NCBI RefSeq assembly: GCF_023667495.1
Contig: NZ_JAMOZL010000001.1
Location: 620,001 to 684,000, forward strand
Origin: Dyadobacter sp. MSC1_007
GTDB taxonomy: Bacteria > Bacteroidota > Bacteroidia > Cytophagales > Spirosomataceae
Direction of reading: 5' to 3'
Length of the DNA: 64,000 nt
Part shown: positions 27,266 to 35,309 of the stretch, piece after piece
Layout: each line of letters starts with the position of its first letter
How positions within the stretch are numbered: the stretch's first letter is position 1
Program-made: the position numbers and the translations under genes
The notes under the pieces: model-generated
Seen by the model: only the letters and a program-made list of their open reading frames with translations
The model's database searches: none
What the model was told of the DNA's origin: nothing

Positions 27266-28144
27266 CGTTTTTTCTTCCGGCGAATCAGCCTCCGGCACCC
27301 AGTTGTATTCCCAGTTGGCTTGCGGCGGAAGGCTCATCAGAATGGATTCGGTGCGTCCATTCGTTTCCAGCCCGAATTTCGTTCCCCTGTCCCACACCAG
27401 ATTAAACTCCACATAACGACCGCGACGCAGGTATTGCCATTGTTTTTCCTGTTCGGTAAATGGCTGGTTGCGGTGCTTGCGCATCAAAGCCGTGTAAGTA
27501 GGAGCGAACGTCTCGCCAACCTCCTGTACGAATGCAAAAAGCTGCTTTTTGGAAAGCCCCTGGCCGTTTCCGGGCTCGTCGGGTTTGAGATAATCAAAGA
27601 AAATGCCGCCTATGCCGCGGGTTTCGCTGCGGTGTGGAATGTAGAAGTAATCGTCGGCCCACGCTTTGAATTGAGGGTAAAATGCCTTGTGATGCCTGTC
27701 GCAGGCAGATTTCAGTCTTTTATGGAAGGCCCTGGCATCATCCTCCACCACATAATGCGGGGTAAGGTCGATTCCCCCACCAAACCAGCAGGTGCCATTG
27801 TCTAGCTCGAAGTAGCGCACGTTCATATGTATGATGGGTACATGCGGGTTGCGGGGGTGCATGACGATCGACACGCCCGTAGCCGTGAAGCGAAATTCTT
27901 CGTCGTCGTTCAGGTTCATTTGCTGGCGCAGCCTTGGATGAAGCTCCCCGGTCACGCTGGAAAAGTTGACTCCTCCTTTTTCAATCACATTGCCGTTCTG
28001 GATCAACCTTGTCCTGCCACCGCCGCCGGAGTGGTGCTGCCACAGATCTTCGTGAAACTTCGCGCCGCCATCTTCCTTTTCAATATCCTGGCAGATCCGG
28101 TCCTGCAAATCTTTAAAAAACGATTCTATTACTTCGACTTTCAT
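27233..28144 (-). CDS. hemF: Oxygen-dependent coproporphyrinogen III oxidase
   Basis: This 303-residue protein has unmistakable HemF motifs: HMNVRYFEL, CWFGGGIDLTPHYV, YFYIPHRSETRGIGGIFFDY and RRGRYVEFNLVWDRGTKFGL. It converts coproporphyrinogen III to protoporphyrinogen IX with O2 in the cytoplasm, which indicates aerobic haem synthesis. I chose the ATG at 28144 (MKVEVIESFFKDL). The frame is open to 28252, but the extra 36 residues are unlike HemF and would be encoded across the hairpin at 28202-28229 that terminates the upstream gene. Confidence 0.95.
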   Translation of the reverse strand: MKVEVIESFFKDLQDRICQDIEKEDGGAKFHEDLWQHHSGGGGRTRLIQNGNVIEKGGVNFSSVTGELHPRLRQQMNLNDDEEFRFTATGVSIVMHPRNPHVPIIHMNVRYFELDNGTCWFGGGIDLTPHYVVEDDARAFHKRLKSACDRHHKAFYPQFKAWADDYFYIPHRSETRGIGGIFFDYLKPDEPGNGQGLSKKQLFAFVQEVGETFAPTYTALMRKHRNQPFTEQEKQWQYLRRGRYVEFNLVWDRGTKFGLETNGRTESILMSLPPQANWEYNWVPEADSPEEKTLGWLRKGVDW

Positions 28145-28201
28145 ATTTTTGAACGCATATTCCAATGCCCAAAAGTACGATAATATGGGTAAGGAGGCAT
28201 A

Positions 28202-28229
28202 AAAAAAGCAGAACATCAGTTCTGCTTTT
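28202..28229 (-). terminator. Intrinsic terminator after the BlaR1-like gene
   Basis: A perfect 12-bp stem (arms AAAAAGCAGAAC and GTTCTGCTTTTT, loop ATCA) flanked by A and T runs lies 26 bp downstream of the minus-strand BlaR1-like stop codon and before hemF. Its A/T flanks could terminate in both directions. Confidence 0.85.
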
Positions 28230-28254
28230 TCAAACTCAAAGAAAGGAGCCATTG

Positions 28255-29748
28255 CTATTTTCCAAAGGTTGCCGGTTTGGCGCCTACCCAGCCGACCCGG
28301 GTGATAATGACTCGATTGTTCACCCTTTGTTCGTAGGTTTTGTCAAAATAGTCATTGGTTTTTATATCCAACTGATATTTGTAAATCCGGCCTTTTTTCG
28401 CGGCGCCCCACAATTTGCTATGCCAGTATTCGGCAATGTCGGAGTATTTGTATTTGTTCAATTCGGTGTTGGGGACGTGTTTGCCATTGATCCAGACGCC
28501 GTAAAGCGTTGGTTTCTTCCAGTTTTCAAACAATTCCGGCGTCGGTGCCTGCTTTACCGGAATATCCATCTGGAATAGCGTGATACCGGAGTCGATCAGC
28601 ACTTTCTGTTGTTCGGTGCTCATTTTGACAAACAGTTCGTACATCCGGTCTTCCATTTTTGGCTCCATTGTCACTATTGGGTCTGTGCGGCCCTTCTTAT
28701 TTTTGACATACCGCGTGTGGCTTTGAATGGCGGAGTTGAATTCGTCTACTTCGGCCTGGGATATGCCACTTCCGGGGCCTCGGTTTTTTAATTTTTTCTC
28801 CGCGGCTGGCTTTGACGGTGTTGCTTTTGCTGTCTTTTTGGTTTCGGATTGAACCTGCGAATAGATTTTCTCTGAAAAAATGAATGTAAGTCCTATCGCC
28901 AGCATCGCCACAGTGGCTTGTTTAAAATACTGTTTCTTCGTGTTCTGAATCTTCGTCATCATGGCTAGTCGTTTTTTGGTGATAGAATAATTGAAACTGC
29001 TTGACAAGCTCATCTGCTTTGCCCCGAGGACTGAATTCAATAGCAGAAGCTGGTATTTTTTCACATTATCATAGCGGGACAGTACGGTTTCGTCGGCCAG
29101 GAATTCGTGGTTCAGCCGGATGGCCCTTTGATAGAAATAAAGGAAAGGGTTAAACCAAAACAATGTGGTCAGTAGCTCAATGCCGATAATATCAAGCGAA
29201 TGCAGCTGCCGGGCATGTGCAAGTTCATGTGCTAAGATTTCATGCTGCGTATCCCGATTGTCGAATGCATTTTCAGCAATGAAAATGTTATTCAGAAAGG
29301 TATACGACACGATCTCGCCCGGAACCAGCACCAGGTTTGCTCCATCCATTGGTATCGTCCGGCATTGGGATTTTAGTTTTAAGATGGACCTGATATTCCA
29401 TGCAAACCGCATCAGCAGTACCATACTTACGGCCGCCCAATCGACTGCGGCGAGCCAGGGCAACATCGTTGGCCACTCGCTCTGCGACGTCGACGGCGTG
29501 AAACTGCCGGTAGTTTCGGTGATAGGGATATGTTGCACTAATATCGTTTCCGGGCTGTCGGGAAAGACTTGTCCGCCTGGTTCGACAGGTATTTCAAAGC
29601 TTACAAATGGGACTGCCAATGCAAATACCAGTGAAAGCAGTAGGTATGCCCGGTTGAACCGGAACATTTTTTCGCGTTCCAAAAACAGATGGTACACCGC
29701 GATGAGGATGCCCGAGCAAATGATGCATTTGATGAGATAGCTAATCAT
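28255..29748 (-). CDS. M56-family membrane metallopeptidase (BlaR1/MecR1-like) with non-penicillin-binding C-terminus
   Basis: This 497-residue protein has several N-terminal membrane helices (about 5-20, 33-50, 95-115) and a cytoplasm-facing M56 zinc protease motif, AHELAH (H174-H178). A further helix lies near residue 290 and a C-terminal domain of about 190 residues follows. The C-terminal part has no SxxK/SxN penicillin-sensing motifs, so the sensed ligand is not a beta-lactam by sequence. It starts inside the blaI-like gene (8-bp overlap), so the two are coupled. By analogy the protease cleaves or inactivates the BlaI-like repressor on signal; here the signal is unknown. Confidence 0.92.
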   Translation of the reverse strand: MISYLIKCIICSGILIAVYHLFLEREKMFRFNRAYLLLSLVFALAVPFVSFEIPVEPGGQVFPDSPETILVQHIPITETTGSFTPSTSQSEWPTMLPWLAAVDWAAVSMVLLMRFAWNIRSILKLKSQCRTIPMDGANLVLVPGEIVSYTFLNNIFIAENAFDNRDTQHEILAHELAHARQLHSLDIIGIELLTTLFWFNPFLYFYQRAIRLNHEFLADETVLSRYDNVKKYQLLLLNSVLGAKQMSLSSSFNYSITKKRLAMMTKIQNTKKQYFKQATVAMLAIGLTFIFSEKIYSQVQSETKKTAKATPSKPAAEKKLKNRGPGSGISQAEVDEFNSAIQSHTRYVKNKKGRTDPIVTMEPKMEDRMYELFVKMSTEQQKVLIDSGITLFQMDIPVKQAPTPELFENWKKPTLYGVWINGKHVPNTELNKYKYSDIAEYWHSKLWGAAKKGRIYKYQLDIKTNDYFDKTYEQRVNNRVIITRVGWVGAKPATFGK

Positions 29749-30115
29749 TTTGTTTGCGTTTTATTTCCTCTTCGATAATGTCCCGCAAATCTTCCAGCTC
29801 CTTCGCGGTAAGGCTTGTTTCTCTCGCAAAAAACGACCCGAATTGTGAAGCGGAATCGTTAAAGAAGGTCTTGATGATCCCGTTTACCTGTTTTGAAAAG
29901 TATTGGGACTTCATAATCAGAGGGTAATATTCCCTAGAATTTCCATACAGCTTGTACGCGACAAACCCCTTGTCCTGCATTCGTTTCAGCAGTGTCGCAA
30001 CAGTTGTAGTCGCTGGCTTGGGGTCAGGAAAGCAGTCGATGAGATCTTTCAAAAATACCTTTTCCTTTTGCCAGAGGTATTCCATTACTTGTTCTTCTGC
30101 TTTGCTCAGCTGCAT
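29741..30115 (-). CDS. BlaI/MecI/CopY-family transcriptional repressor
   Basis: This 124-residue protein has a winged helix at the N-terminus (LSKAEEQVMEYLWQKEKVFL, then TTTVATLLKRMQDKGFVAYK) and a C-terminal dimerisation helix. The family represses operons containing an M56 sensor protease by binding TACA/TGTA dyads. The gene overlaps the M56 gene by 8 bp. An operator-like site lies about 37 bp upstream of its start, supporting autoregulation. Confidence 0.94.
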   Translation of the reverse strand: MQLSKAEEQVMEYLWQKEKVFLKDLIDCFPDPKPATTTVATLLKRMQDKGFVAYKLYGNSREYYPLIMKSQYFSKQVNGIIKTFFNDSASQFGSFFARETSLTAKELEDLRDIIEEEIKRKQND

Positions 30116-30130
30116 AATCGGTTGTTTTAT

Positions 30131-30163
30131 TCTACAAATAGAAAGTATACTCTACAAATGTAG
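30131..30163 (-). promoter_or_regulatory. BlaI-type operator-like dyad upstream of the repressor gene
   Basis: CTACAAATGTAG (30152-30163) has the TACA/TGTA arms expected of BlaI/MecI operators. A second, half-matched copy, CTACAAATAG, lies 20 bp away (30132-30141). Both are in the 5' region of the repressor gene, placed for autorepression. Confidence 0.6.
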
Positions 30164-30263
30164 AACAATAATACTTTTTACAAAATATTTCATGAAAAAA
30201 TTATAAAGAGATTGAATGCAAGGGAAATGCGCAGAGGTGTATTCACTAACATTGACCGGCCGG

Positions 30264-30295
30264 TTGGGGTAGGTGAGCATATCGCATTACTTTTG
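30264..30295 (+). promoter_or_regulatory. Bacteroidota promoter of the TonB-receptor gene
   Basis: A -7 box TACTTTTG (30288-30295) matching TANNTTTG is preceded by a -33-like TTGG (30264-30267) with about 20 bp between. Transcription would start near 30302, about 30 bp before the ATG. This is the best-spaced promoter seen in the window. Confidence 0.65.
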
Positions 30296-30331
30296 TAACC
30301 GTTAGAAATTATACTGATTTAGTCAACAGCC

Positions 30332-32638
30332 ATGACCCGAATTTTCCTTCTTATCATTTTCGCCACATCGTTATGCAGCGCCCAGACTTTTACATCCGTG
30401 ATCCGGGGGACGGTCAGGGATGCAGATACTGGCTTGCCACTCGGCAATGCGCAGGTTCAGTTGGATGATAGGGGTGTTATTTCAAATGAAAACGGCACTT
30501 TCCGGTTCGACCAGGTCGCGGTAGGTAGGCATTCGCTGACCGTTTCTTTTGTAGGCTATGAAACTGTTGTAGTTTCCGAAATATTACTTGAATCGGGCAA
30601 GGAAAATATACAGGAGATACGGCTGAGCGCCGCGGGGAAGCAATTGCGGGAGGCTGTCGTGTCGGGTAACAGAGCTCCGGCGTTCAACAGCGTGCAGGAA
30701 ATCACTATGGAGCAAACGCTCCGGTATGCCGCCACTTACATGGACCCGGCGCGCGTAGCCACCTCGTTCCCGGGCGTGGCAGCGGCCAACGACCAGGCGA
30801 ATGGGCTCGTAATCAGGGGGAATTCGCCAAATAGCATGCAATGGAGGTTGGAAGGTGTCGAAATTGTGAACCCAAATCATTTGTCCAACGCAGGTACATT
30901 CAGCGACCGGCCCACATCCACCGGTGGAGGCGTGAATATATTGAGCACCCAACTTCTGGGGACGTCCAATTTTCTCTCGGGGCCGTTTCCCGCGCAATAT
31001 GGCAATGTAACCGGTGGGATTCTGGATATGCGTTTGCGAAACGGGAATGACGAAAAAACCGAATTTACAGCCCAGGCGAGCTTACTGGGACTGGATTTTG
31101 CAGCCGAAGGCCCATTGTCAAAAAAGTCGAAAGCATCTTACCTGGTCAATTATCGCTATTCTTTTACAGGCTTGCTTGGCGCGATGGGTGTGAAGTTTGG
31201 GGGAGAGGATATCCGCTTTCAGGATTTGTCTTTCAACCTCAGTTTTCCAACGGAAAAAGGAGCGAAGTTTACCGTATTTGGAATGGGAGGGGTTAGCAGC
31301 AACACTTTTGATCCTGACAAGGATACCACGGCTTGGGAGTTTGAAAAGGACGGTTATAATATCATTTATAAAAACAAAATGGGCGCTGCGGGTGCCACTT
31401 ACGACCAGCCGGTTGGGCGCAAAGCTTCCATCCGGACGGTGTTGGTCGCATCGGGCCTCAATACGTCCAGAAAAGCTTTTGAAGTTGACCCGGTAACACT
31501 GTCACGGCGGAACCAGATTGGCAATGATGGCCTTTTGAATGGGAAAATTTCGCTTAATACGACGCTGACGCACAGGGTAAGCGCGCGGGAGAGGTTTAAA
31601 GGAGGGGTTTTTCTGACAACTCAAAAATACAGAACGCCACCGGTTTTGTCAGGAGGCGATGTGAAACTGTGGATTGTACAGCCATTTGTGACCTGGTCGT
31701 TGCAGTTTGCTCCTTCCCTTACCAGTGAGATTGGTATCCATGGGCTGATCAGTAAAGTAGAGGAAGGCACGACGCCGGGGAGTATACTGGTAGACCCGAG
31801 AGCGGCATTGAAGTGGAAGCCTGCCGGTGATAAACAGGTGAGTTTTTCTTACGGTTTACAAAGTCAGATGCAATCACCTTATGTGTATTCGTCGCTTTAC
31901 GGGATGACCGATGTGGGTCAGAATTTTGGTTTGAAACCAACACGGGCGCACCATTTTGTGCTGGGTTATCAGCAGTTATTCAATGCAAAAAGTAGTCTGA
32001 AAATCGAGGCATATTTGCAGCGCCAGTTTCATGTGCCGGTCGGCAGCGACATGCGCGAGCATTATTCAGCCGTTAATCTCGTCGAAGAGCGCGCCAACGT
32101 GCGGCTTAACAACCTGGGCACTGCTTCGAATTATGGCGTGGAAGCCAGTTTCCAGAAGTTTTTGACCAATGATTTTTACATGCTCATCTCCGGATCTTTG
32201 TACAAGGCGACCTATTCGGATTATCTGGGCCTGCGGCATGACGCCCGTTTTGATGGGGGGCACACATTCAGTTTTACGGCAGGTAAGGAGATCAAATCGG
32301 GTAATCAGAACTTGTGGGGCATCAATGCAAAAGTGCTCTGGCTGGGCGGATTCAGGGACAAGCCGATCGATCTGGAATATTCTCAAAAATTGCAAACGAC
32401 CGTTTACGAGCTGCTTAGTACCTATTCTGTGAAGATGAAAGATTATTTCCGGCCGGATCTCCGGATATATTGGAAGAAAAGCAAAACACATTACAGCAGG
32501 ACCCTGTCACTTGACCTGCAAAATGTTTCTGGTACCAAAAATGAAGCATACCGCTATTACGACAAGCGGAAGCGCAACATTGTGATGCAATATCAACTGG
32601 GCCTCATCCCGGTGCTGAGTTATCGATGGGAATTTTAG
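30332..32638 (+). CDS. TonB-dependent outer-membrane receptor
   Basis: This 768-residue protein has a signal peptide (1-17, ending CSAQ), a CarboxypepD_reg-like domain (about 22-100; IRGTVRDADTGLPLGNAQV), a plug domain (about 110-235; VVSGNRAP, GLVIRGNSPNSMQWRLEGV) and a beta-barrel to the C-terminal LSYRWEF. It lacks the SusD partner that would mark a polysaccharide locus, so the substrate (siderophore, peptide or sugar) is open. It has its own promoter and is followed after 74 bp by the propeller protein gene. Confidence 0.93.
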   Translation: MTRIFLLIIFATSLCSAQTFTSVIRGTVRDADTGLPLGNAQVQLDDRGVISNENGTFRFDQVAVGRHSLTVSFVGYETVVVSEILLESGKENIQEIRLSAAGKQLREAVVSGNRAPAFNSVQEITMEQTLRYAATYMDPARVATSFPGVAAANDQANGLVIRGNSPNSMQWRLEGVEIVNPNHLSNAGTFSDRPTSTGGGVNILSTQLLGTSNFLSGPFPAQYGNVTGGILDMRLRNGNDEKTEFTAQASLLGLDFAAEGPLSKKSKASYLVNYRYSFTGLLGAMGVKFGGEDIRFQDLSFNLSFPTEKGAKFTVFGMGGVSSNTFDPDKDTTAWEFEKDGYNIIYKNKMGAAGATYDQPVGRKASIRTVLVASGLNTSRKAFEVDPVTLSRRNQIGNDGLLNGKISLNTTLTHRVSARERFKGGVFLTTQKYRTPPVLSGGDVKLWIVQPFVTWSLQFAPSLTSEIGIHGLISKVEEGTTPGSILVDPRAALKWKPAGDKQVSFSYGLQSQMQSPYVYSSLYGMTDVGQNFGLKPTRAHHFVLGYQQLFNAKSSLKIEAYLQRQFHVPVGSDMREHYSAVNLVEERANVRLNNLGTASNYGVEASFQKFLTNDFYMLISGSLYKATYSDYLGLRHDARFDGGHTFSFTAGKEIKSGNQNLWGINAKVLWLGGFRDKPIDLEYSQKLQTTVYELLSTYSVKMKDYFRPDLRIYWKKSKTHYSRTLSLDLQNVSGTKNEAYRYYDKRKRNIVMQYQLGLIPVLSYRWEF

Positions 32639-32712
32639 TTTTCGGTAGCCTTTTTAAGGTGCCGTAAAGTATTAAGTTCATTGGTCTCTCTGAATTTGTC
32701 TCCATTTGCTTC

Positions 32713-34839
32713 ATGAAATTACTCTTCTATTGTATCCTGCTCGCCCCTTTCTATGCGTTAGCCCAGTCACCGGCCGACCGGAAGTTCGTTCAGGAAGTGG
32801 TAACTATCCATTCCTCAAAAGACGGGTTACCCGAAGGGAAAATTTCCCGGATAACATTGAAGAACAATATGCCCATTGCGGCGACGCAGGGTAAGGCATG
32901 GCAGTTGAGTGAAGGAAAATGGATATCGGTTGCCAGTGAAAAGCCGGTGGTGCACGCTGGATTACCTGTTTTATCTGGAACGAAAGTACTAACCGCGGTG
33001 CCTTATCGGGATGGTTATGCGATTGGCTGTGAAGAAGGTCTGTATTTTTTTAAATCCGGCAAAAAACCGGAAAGGATCTTTCCCAAGCGTGACCAATATA
33101 GCTGGCTGCTGAAAAACGTTGCAGCGCTGGTAACCGACTCGAAAGGGCGGCTCTGGTTTGGAGCGAATGAAGGCGTCGGTTATTTGGAAGGAAATAAATG
33201 GAAGCTGTTCACCGGAAAGGAAGGCTTGCCTTATAATCAGTTCACGTGTGCTGCCGCCGGCCCCGACGGGATTGTGTGGTTTGGCACTAAGAAAGGGGCT
33301 ATCGAAGTAGATAACGACCAGTTTAAATATCGTTTCAGCCGCCGGTGGCTCCCCGATGACCAGGTGAATGCCATTGCAGTGCAGCAAGATAATGGCACGG
33401 CTTGGATCGGGACCGACAAAGGCGTCAGCCAGATCGACCGGGTTCAGTTGTCGCTGGAAGAAAAGGCAAAACTTTTCACAAAACAGGTGGAGGAGCGGCA
33501 TAACCGCATGGGTTTTGTTGCGCAAAGCCATTTGAAGCAGCAGTTCAACGTAGCCACTTCCGAAGTGGCGATTTCGGATAACGACGGCATGTATACGGCC
33601 ATGTATGGGGCCGCGCAGGCATTCAGGTACGCAGCCACGGGTGATCCCGAGGCGAAAATACTCGCCGACCGAAGCTTCAAATCCTGCAAATGGCTGGTCG
33701 ACATTTCACATGAGAAAGGATTTCCGGCGCGGGTGATTATCCCGGTGGATTGGCACGAGCCGGTGAATGAGATTTACACCCGGGAAGCAAATCTCCGGCA
33801 CCAGCAAAATGATCCGATGTGGAAGGATATTTACCCGCGTTTCCCAAAAAGCAAGGACGGCAAGTATTACTGGAAGTGCGACACGAGTTCAGACGAACTG
33901 GCGGGGCATTTTTTCTTCTATGGTGTTTACTATGACCTGGTCGCTAAAACGGAAGAGGAGAAACAGGCTGTCCGGGAGGTAGTAGGTGACATTACCGATC
34001 ATTTAGTACGCCACGGATATAAACTGGTGGACCACGATGGCAAAGTGACCCGTTGGGGCGATTTCTCTCCGGAATATCTCAGTTCGGTGTATGGGTACGA
34101 TCAGCGCGGGCTCAATTCGATGATGATGCTGTCGTTTCTGAATGTTGCAAAGCATGTTACCGGCAATGCAAAATACGATCAAGAGGCGAAGATTCTGCGC
34201 GACAAATACAGTTATCACATCAATGCAATGCACCCAAAGGAATTTTTCCCGCCGGAAAATGTAGTTCCCTGGGATAATAACCTTTGCCTGATGAGTCTTT
34301 ACGGGCTTATCAATTACGAAGCCGATCCATCCCTGCTACTCATGTACCGCCAGGGACTTGAAGTGGCCTGGCAGCATATCCACAAGCAGAAAAACGCATT
34401 TTGGGACGCAATTTATGCCTCGCTAGCCAATCGTTTCACCCAGCAAGCCGACCAGAAAATGTTTGAGAATAAAGGCCTTTTCCCGGAAAACAGACTCTAT
34501 TCCTCCAAGGTTGTAAATGCGCATTACAAGGGAAATTACAGCGCTGACTTTATCCTGGAAAACCTGCAAAAAATCCCGTTGGACCTGATCGGCTACACGA
34601 TGGACAACACCCACCGCCTCGATGTGGTTTTTGACCCCTCACCAATGCAGGAAAAAAACATGGGATGGCATGTCAACGGCTATGCCCTGCCTATTGACGA
34701 GCGCGGCCACGTCCGGCAGGACCGCGACGGCTTTGCATTACTGGCATCAGAAGGCGATGGTCACGACGAACACGAAGGGACTTTTTTCCTGCTACCTTAT
34801 TATATGGCTTACTATCACGGATTGCTGCCCCTGCATTAA
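32713..34839 (+). CDS. Exported fusion: two-component-type beta-propeller plus large alpha-helical domain
   Basis: This 708-residue protein has a signal peptide (1-18, ending ALAQ). Residues about 30-250 hold beta-propeller blades of the 'regulator propeller' kind, recognisable by DSKGRLWFGANEGVGYLEG, GPDGIVWFGTKKGAIEV and AWIGTDKGVSQID. Residues about 255-708 form an all-helical region rich in W, Y and H, with a pattern like (alpha/alpha)6 toroid enzymes (DNDGMYTAMYGAAQAFRYAATGD, and LNSMMMLSFLNVAKHVTG). No kinase, membrane helix or HTH follows the propeller, unlike hybrid two-component regulators. A secreted sugar-active or ligand-binding role is possible; the family of the helical domain was not identified. 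Confidence 0.85.
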   Translation: MKLLFYCILLAPFYALAQSPADRKFVQEVVTIHSSKDGLPEGKISRITLKNNMPIAATQGKAWQLSEGKWISVASEKPVVHAGLPVLSGTKVLTAVPYRDGYAIGCEEGLYFFKSGKKPERIFPKRDQYSWLLKNVAALVTDSKGRLWFGANEGVGYLEGNKWKLFTGKEGLPYNQFTCAAAGPDGIVWFGTKKGAIEVDNDQFKYRFSRRWLPDDQVNAIAVQQDNGTAWIGTDKGVSQIDRVQLSLEEKAKLFTKQVEERHNRMGFVAQSHLKQQFNVATSEVAISDNDGMYTAMYGAAQAFRYAATGDPEAKILADRSFKSCKWLVDISHEKGFPARVIIPVDWHEPVNEIYTREANLRHQQNDPMWKDIYPRFPKSKDGKYYWKCDTSSDELAGHFFFYGVYYDLVAKTEEEKQAVREVVGDITDHLVRHGYKLVDHDGKVTRWGDFSPEYLSSVYGYDQRGLNSMMMLSFLNVAKHVTGNAKYDQEAKILRDKYSYHINAMHPKEFFPPENVVPWDNNLCLMSLYGLINYEADPSLLLMYRQGLEVAWQHIHKQKNAFWDAIYASLANRFTQQADQKMFENKGLFPENRLYSSKVVNAHYKGNYSADFILENLQKIPLDLIGYTMDNTHRLDVVFDPSPMQEKNMGWHVNGYALPIDERGHVRQDRDGFALLASEGDGHDEHEGTFFLLPYYMAYYHGLLPLH

Positions 34840-34979
34840 TCAACCAACATCTCCTGCAATATCTGCTTTAATTCTTTGATCTCTTTTGCTGATATGATGC
34901 CGATTTTGGAACCTAGCCTGGTTTTATCGACTACACGGATTTGATCGGCAGCGATTGATTGTTTAACTACTATATCCAT
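34836..34979 (-). pseudogene. Internally deleted MazF/PemK toxin remnant (47 codons)
   Basis: Starting at the ATG at 34979, inside the last codons of the antitoxin gene, the minus strand encodes 47 residues. The first seven (MDIVVKQ) look like a MazF N-terminus. The rest (ADQIRVVDKTRLGSKIGIIS, then AKEIKELKQILQEMLVD) is a typical MazF C-terminus. Complete MazF is about 110 residues, so the central 60 or so, including most of the RNA-cleaving beta-barrel, are missing in frame. The start overlapping the antitoxin stop is the usual mazEF arrangement. The stop overlaps the end of the convergent propeller gene by 4 bp. The protein is probably inactive as an endoribonuclease. Confidence 0.8.
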
Positions 34980-35215
34980 TCCTCCTTATCAAAGTGAGTC
35001 ATGCCGTCTTCTAATAAGGACATATCATCCCCGGCCGCATGCATTTCATCAGCGGCTTCCGCCCATCCCTGCCGGGGAGCTGGTTTAACAACAATTGAAC
35101 CATTCTGCACTTTTAACTGAACGCTCGACTTAAATGACAGATTCAGCTTTCGCAATAGCGTGCGAGGGACAATTATTCCTTGGCTATTACCTATATTGAT
35201 GATATTTGCTTTCAT
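34970..35215 (-). CDS. mazE: MazE/AbrB-type antitoxin
   Basis: This 81-residue protein begins with a swapped-hairpin AbrB/MazE domain (MKANIINIGNSQGIIVPRTL, about 1-45) and ends in an acidic flexible tail (DDMSLLEDGMTHFDKEEWI), which in the family wraps around and inhibits MazF. I chose the ATG at 35215; an upstream in-frame start at 35275 would add 20 residues unlike the family. Its toxin partner, which follows with overlapping start and stop, is reduced to a deleted remnant, so this antitoxin appears orphaned. Confidence 0.88.
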   Translation of the reverse strand: MKANIINIGNSQGIIVPRTLLRKLNLSFKSSVQLKVQNGSIVVKPAPRQGWAEAADEMHAAGDDMSLLEDGMTHFDKEEWI

Positions 35216-35309
35216 AATGTTTATAATATTACTGTCATCTGATAGTAATTTATAATAAAACATTAAACGGATCATGTGGGCGCGTGCTCTCAGAGAGCTA
35301 TTTTCCGCG

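Noticed and set aside
28145..28252. N-terminal extension of hemF to 28252
   Set aside because: The extra residues are unlike HemF and lie across the terminator hairpin of the upstream gene; the ATG at 28144 starts the conserved protein.
30332..34839. Polysaccharide-utilisation locus (SusC/SusD type)
   Set aside because: No SusD-like gene and no glycoside hydrolase with clear motifs were found beside the TonB receptor.
34970..35275. Longer form of the MazE-like antitoxin
   Set aside because: The first 20 residues do not fit the MazE fold; the Met at 35215 begins the conserved hairpin.
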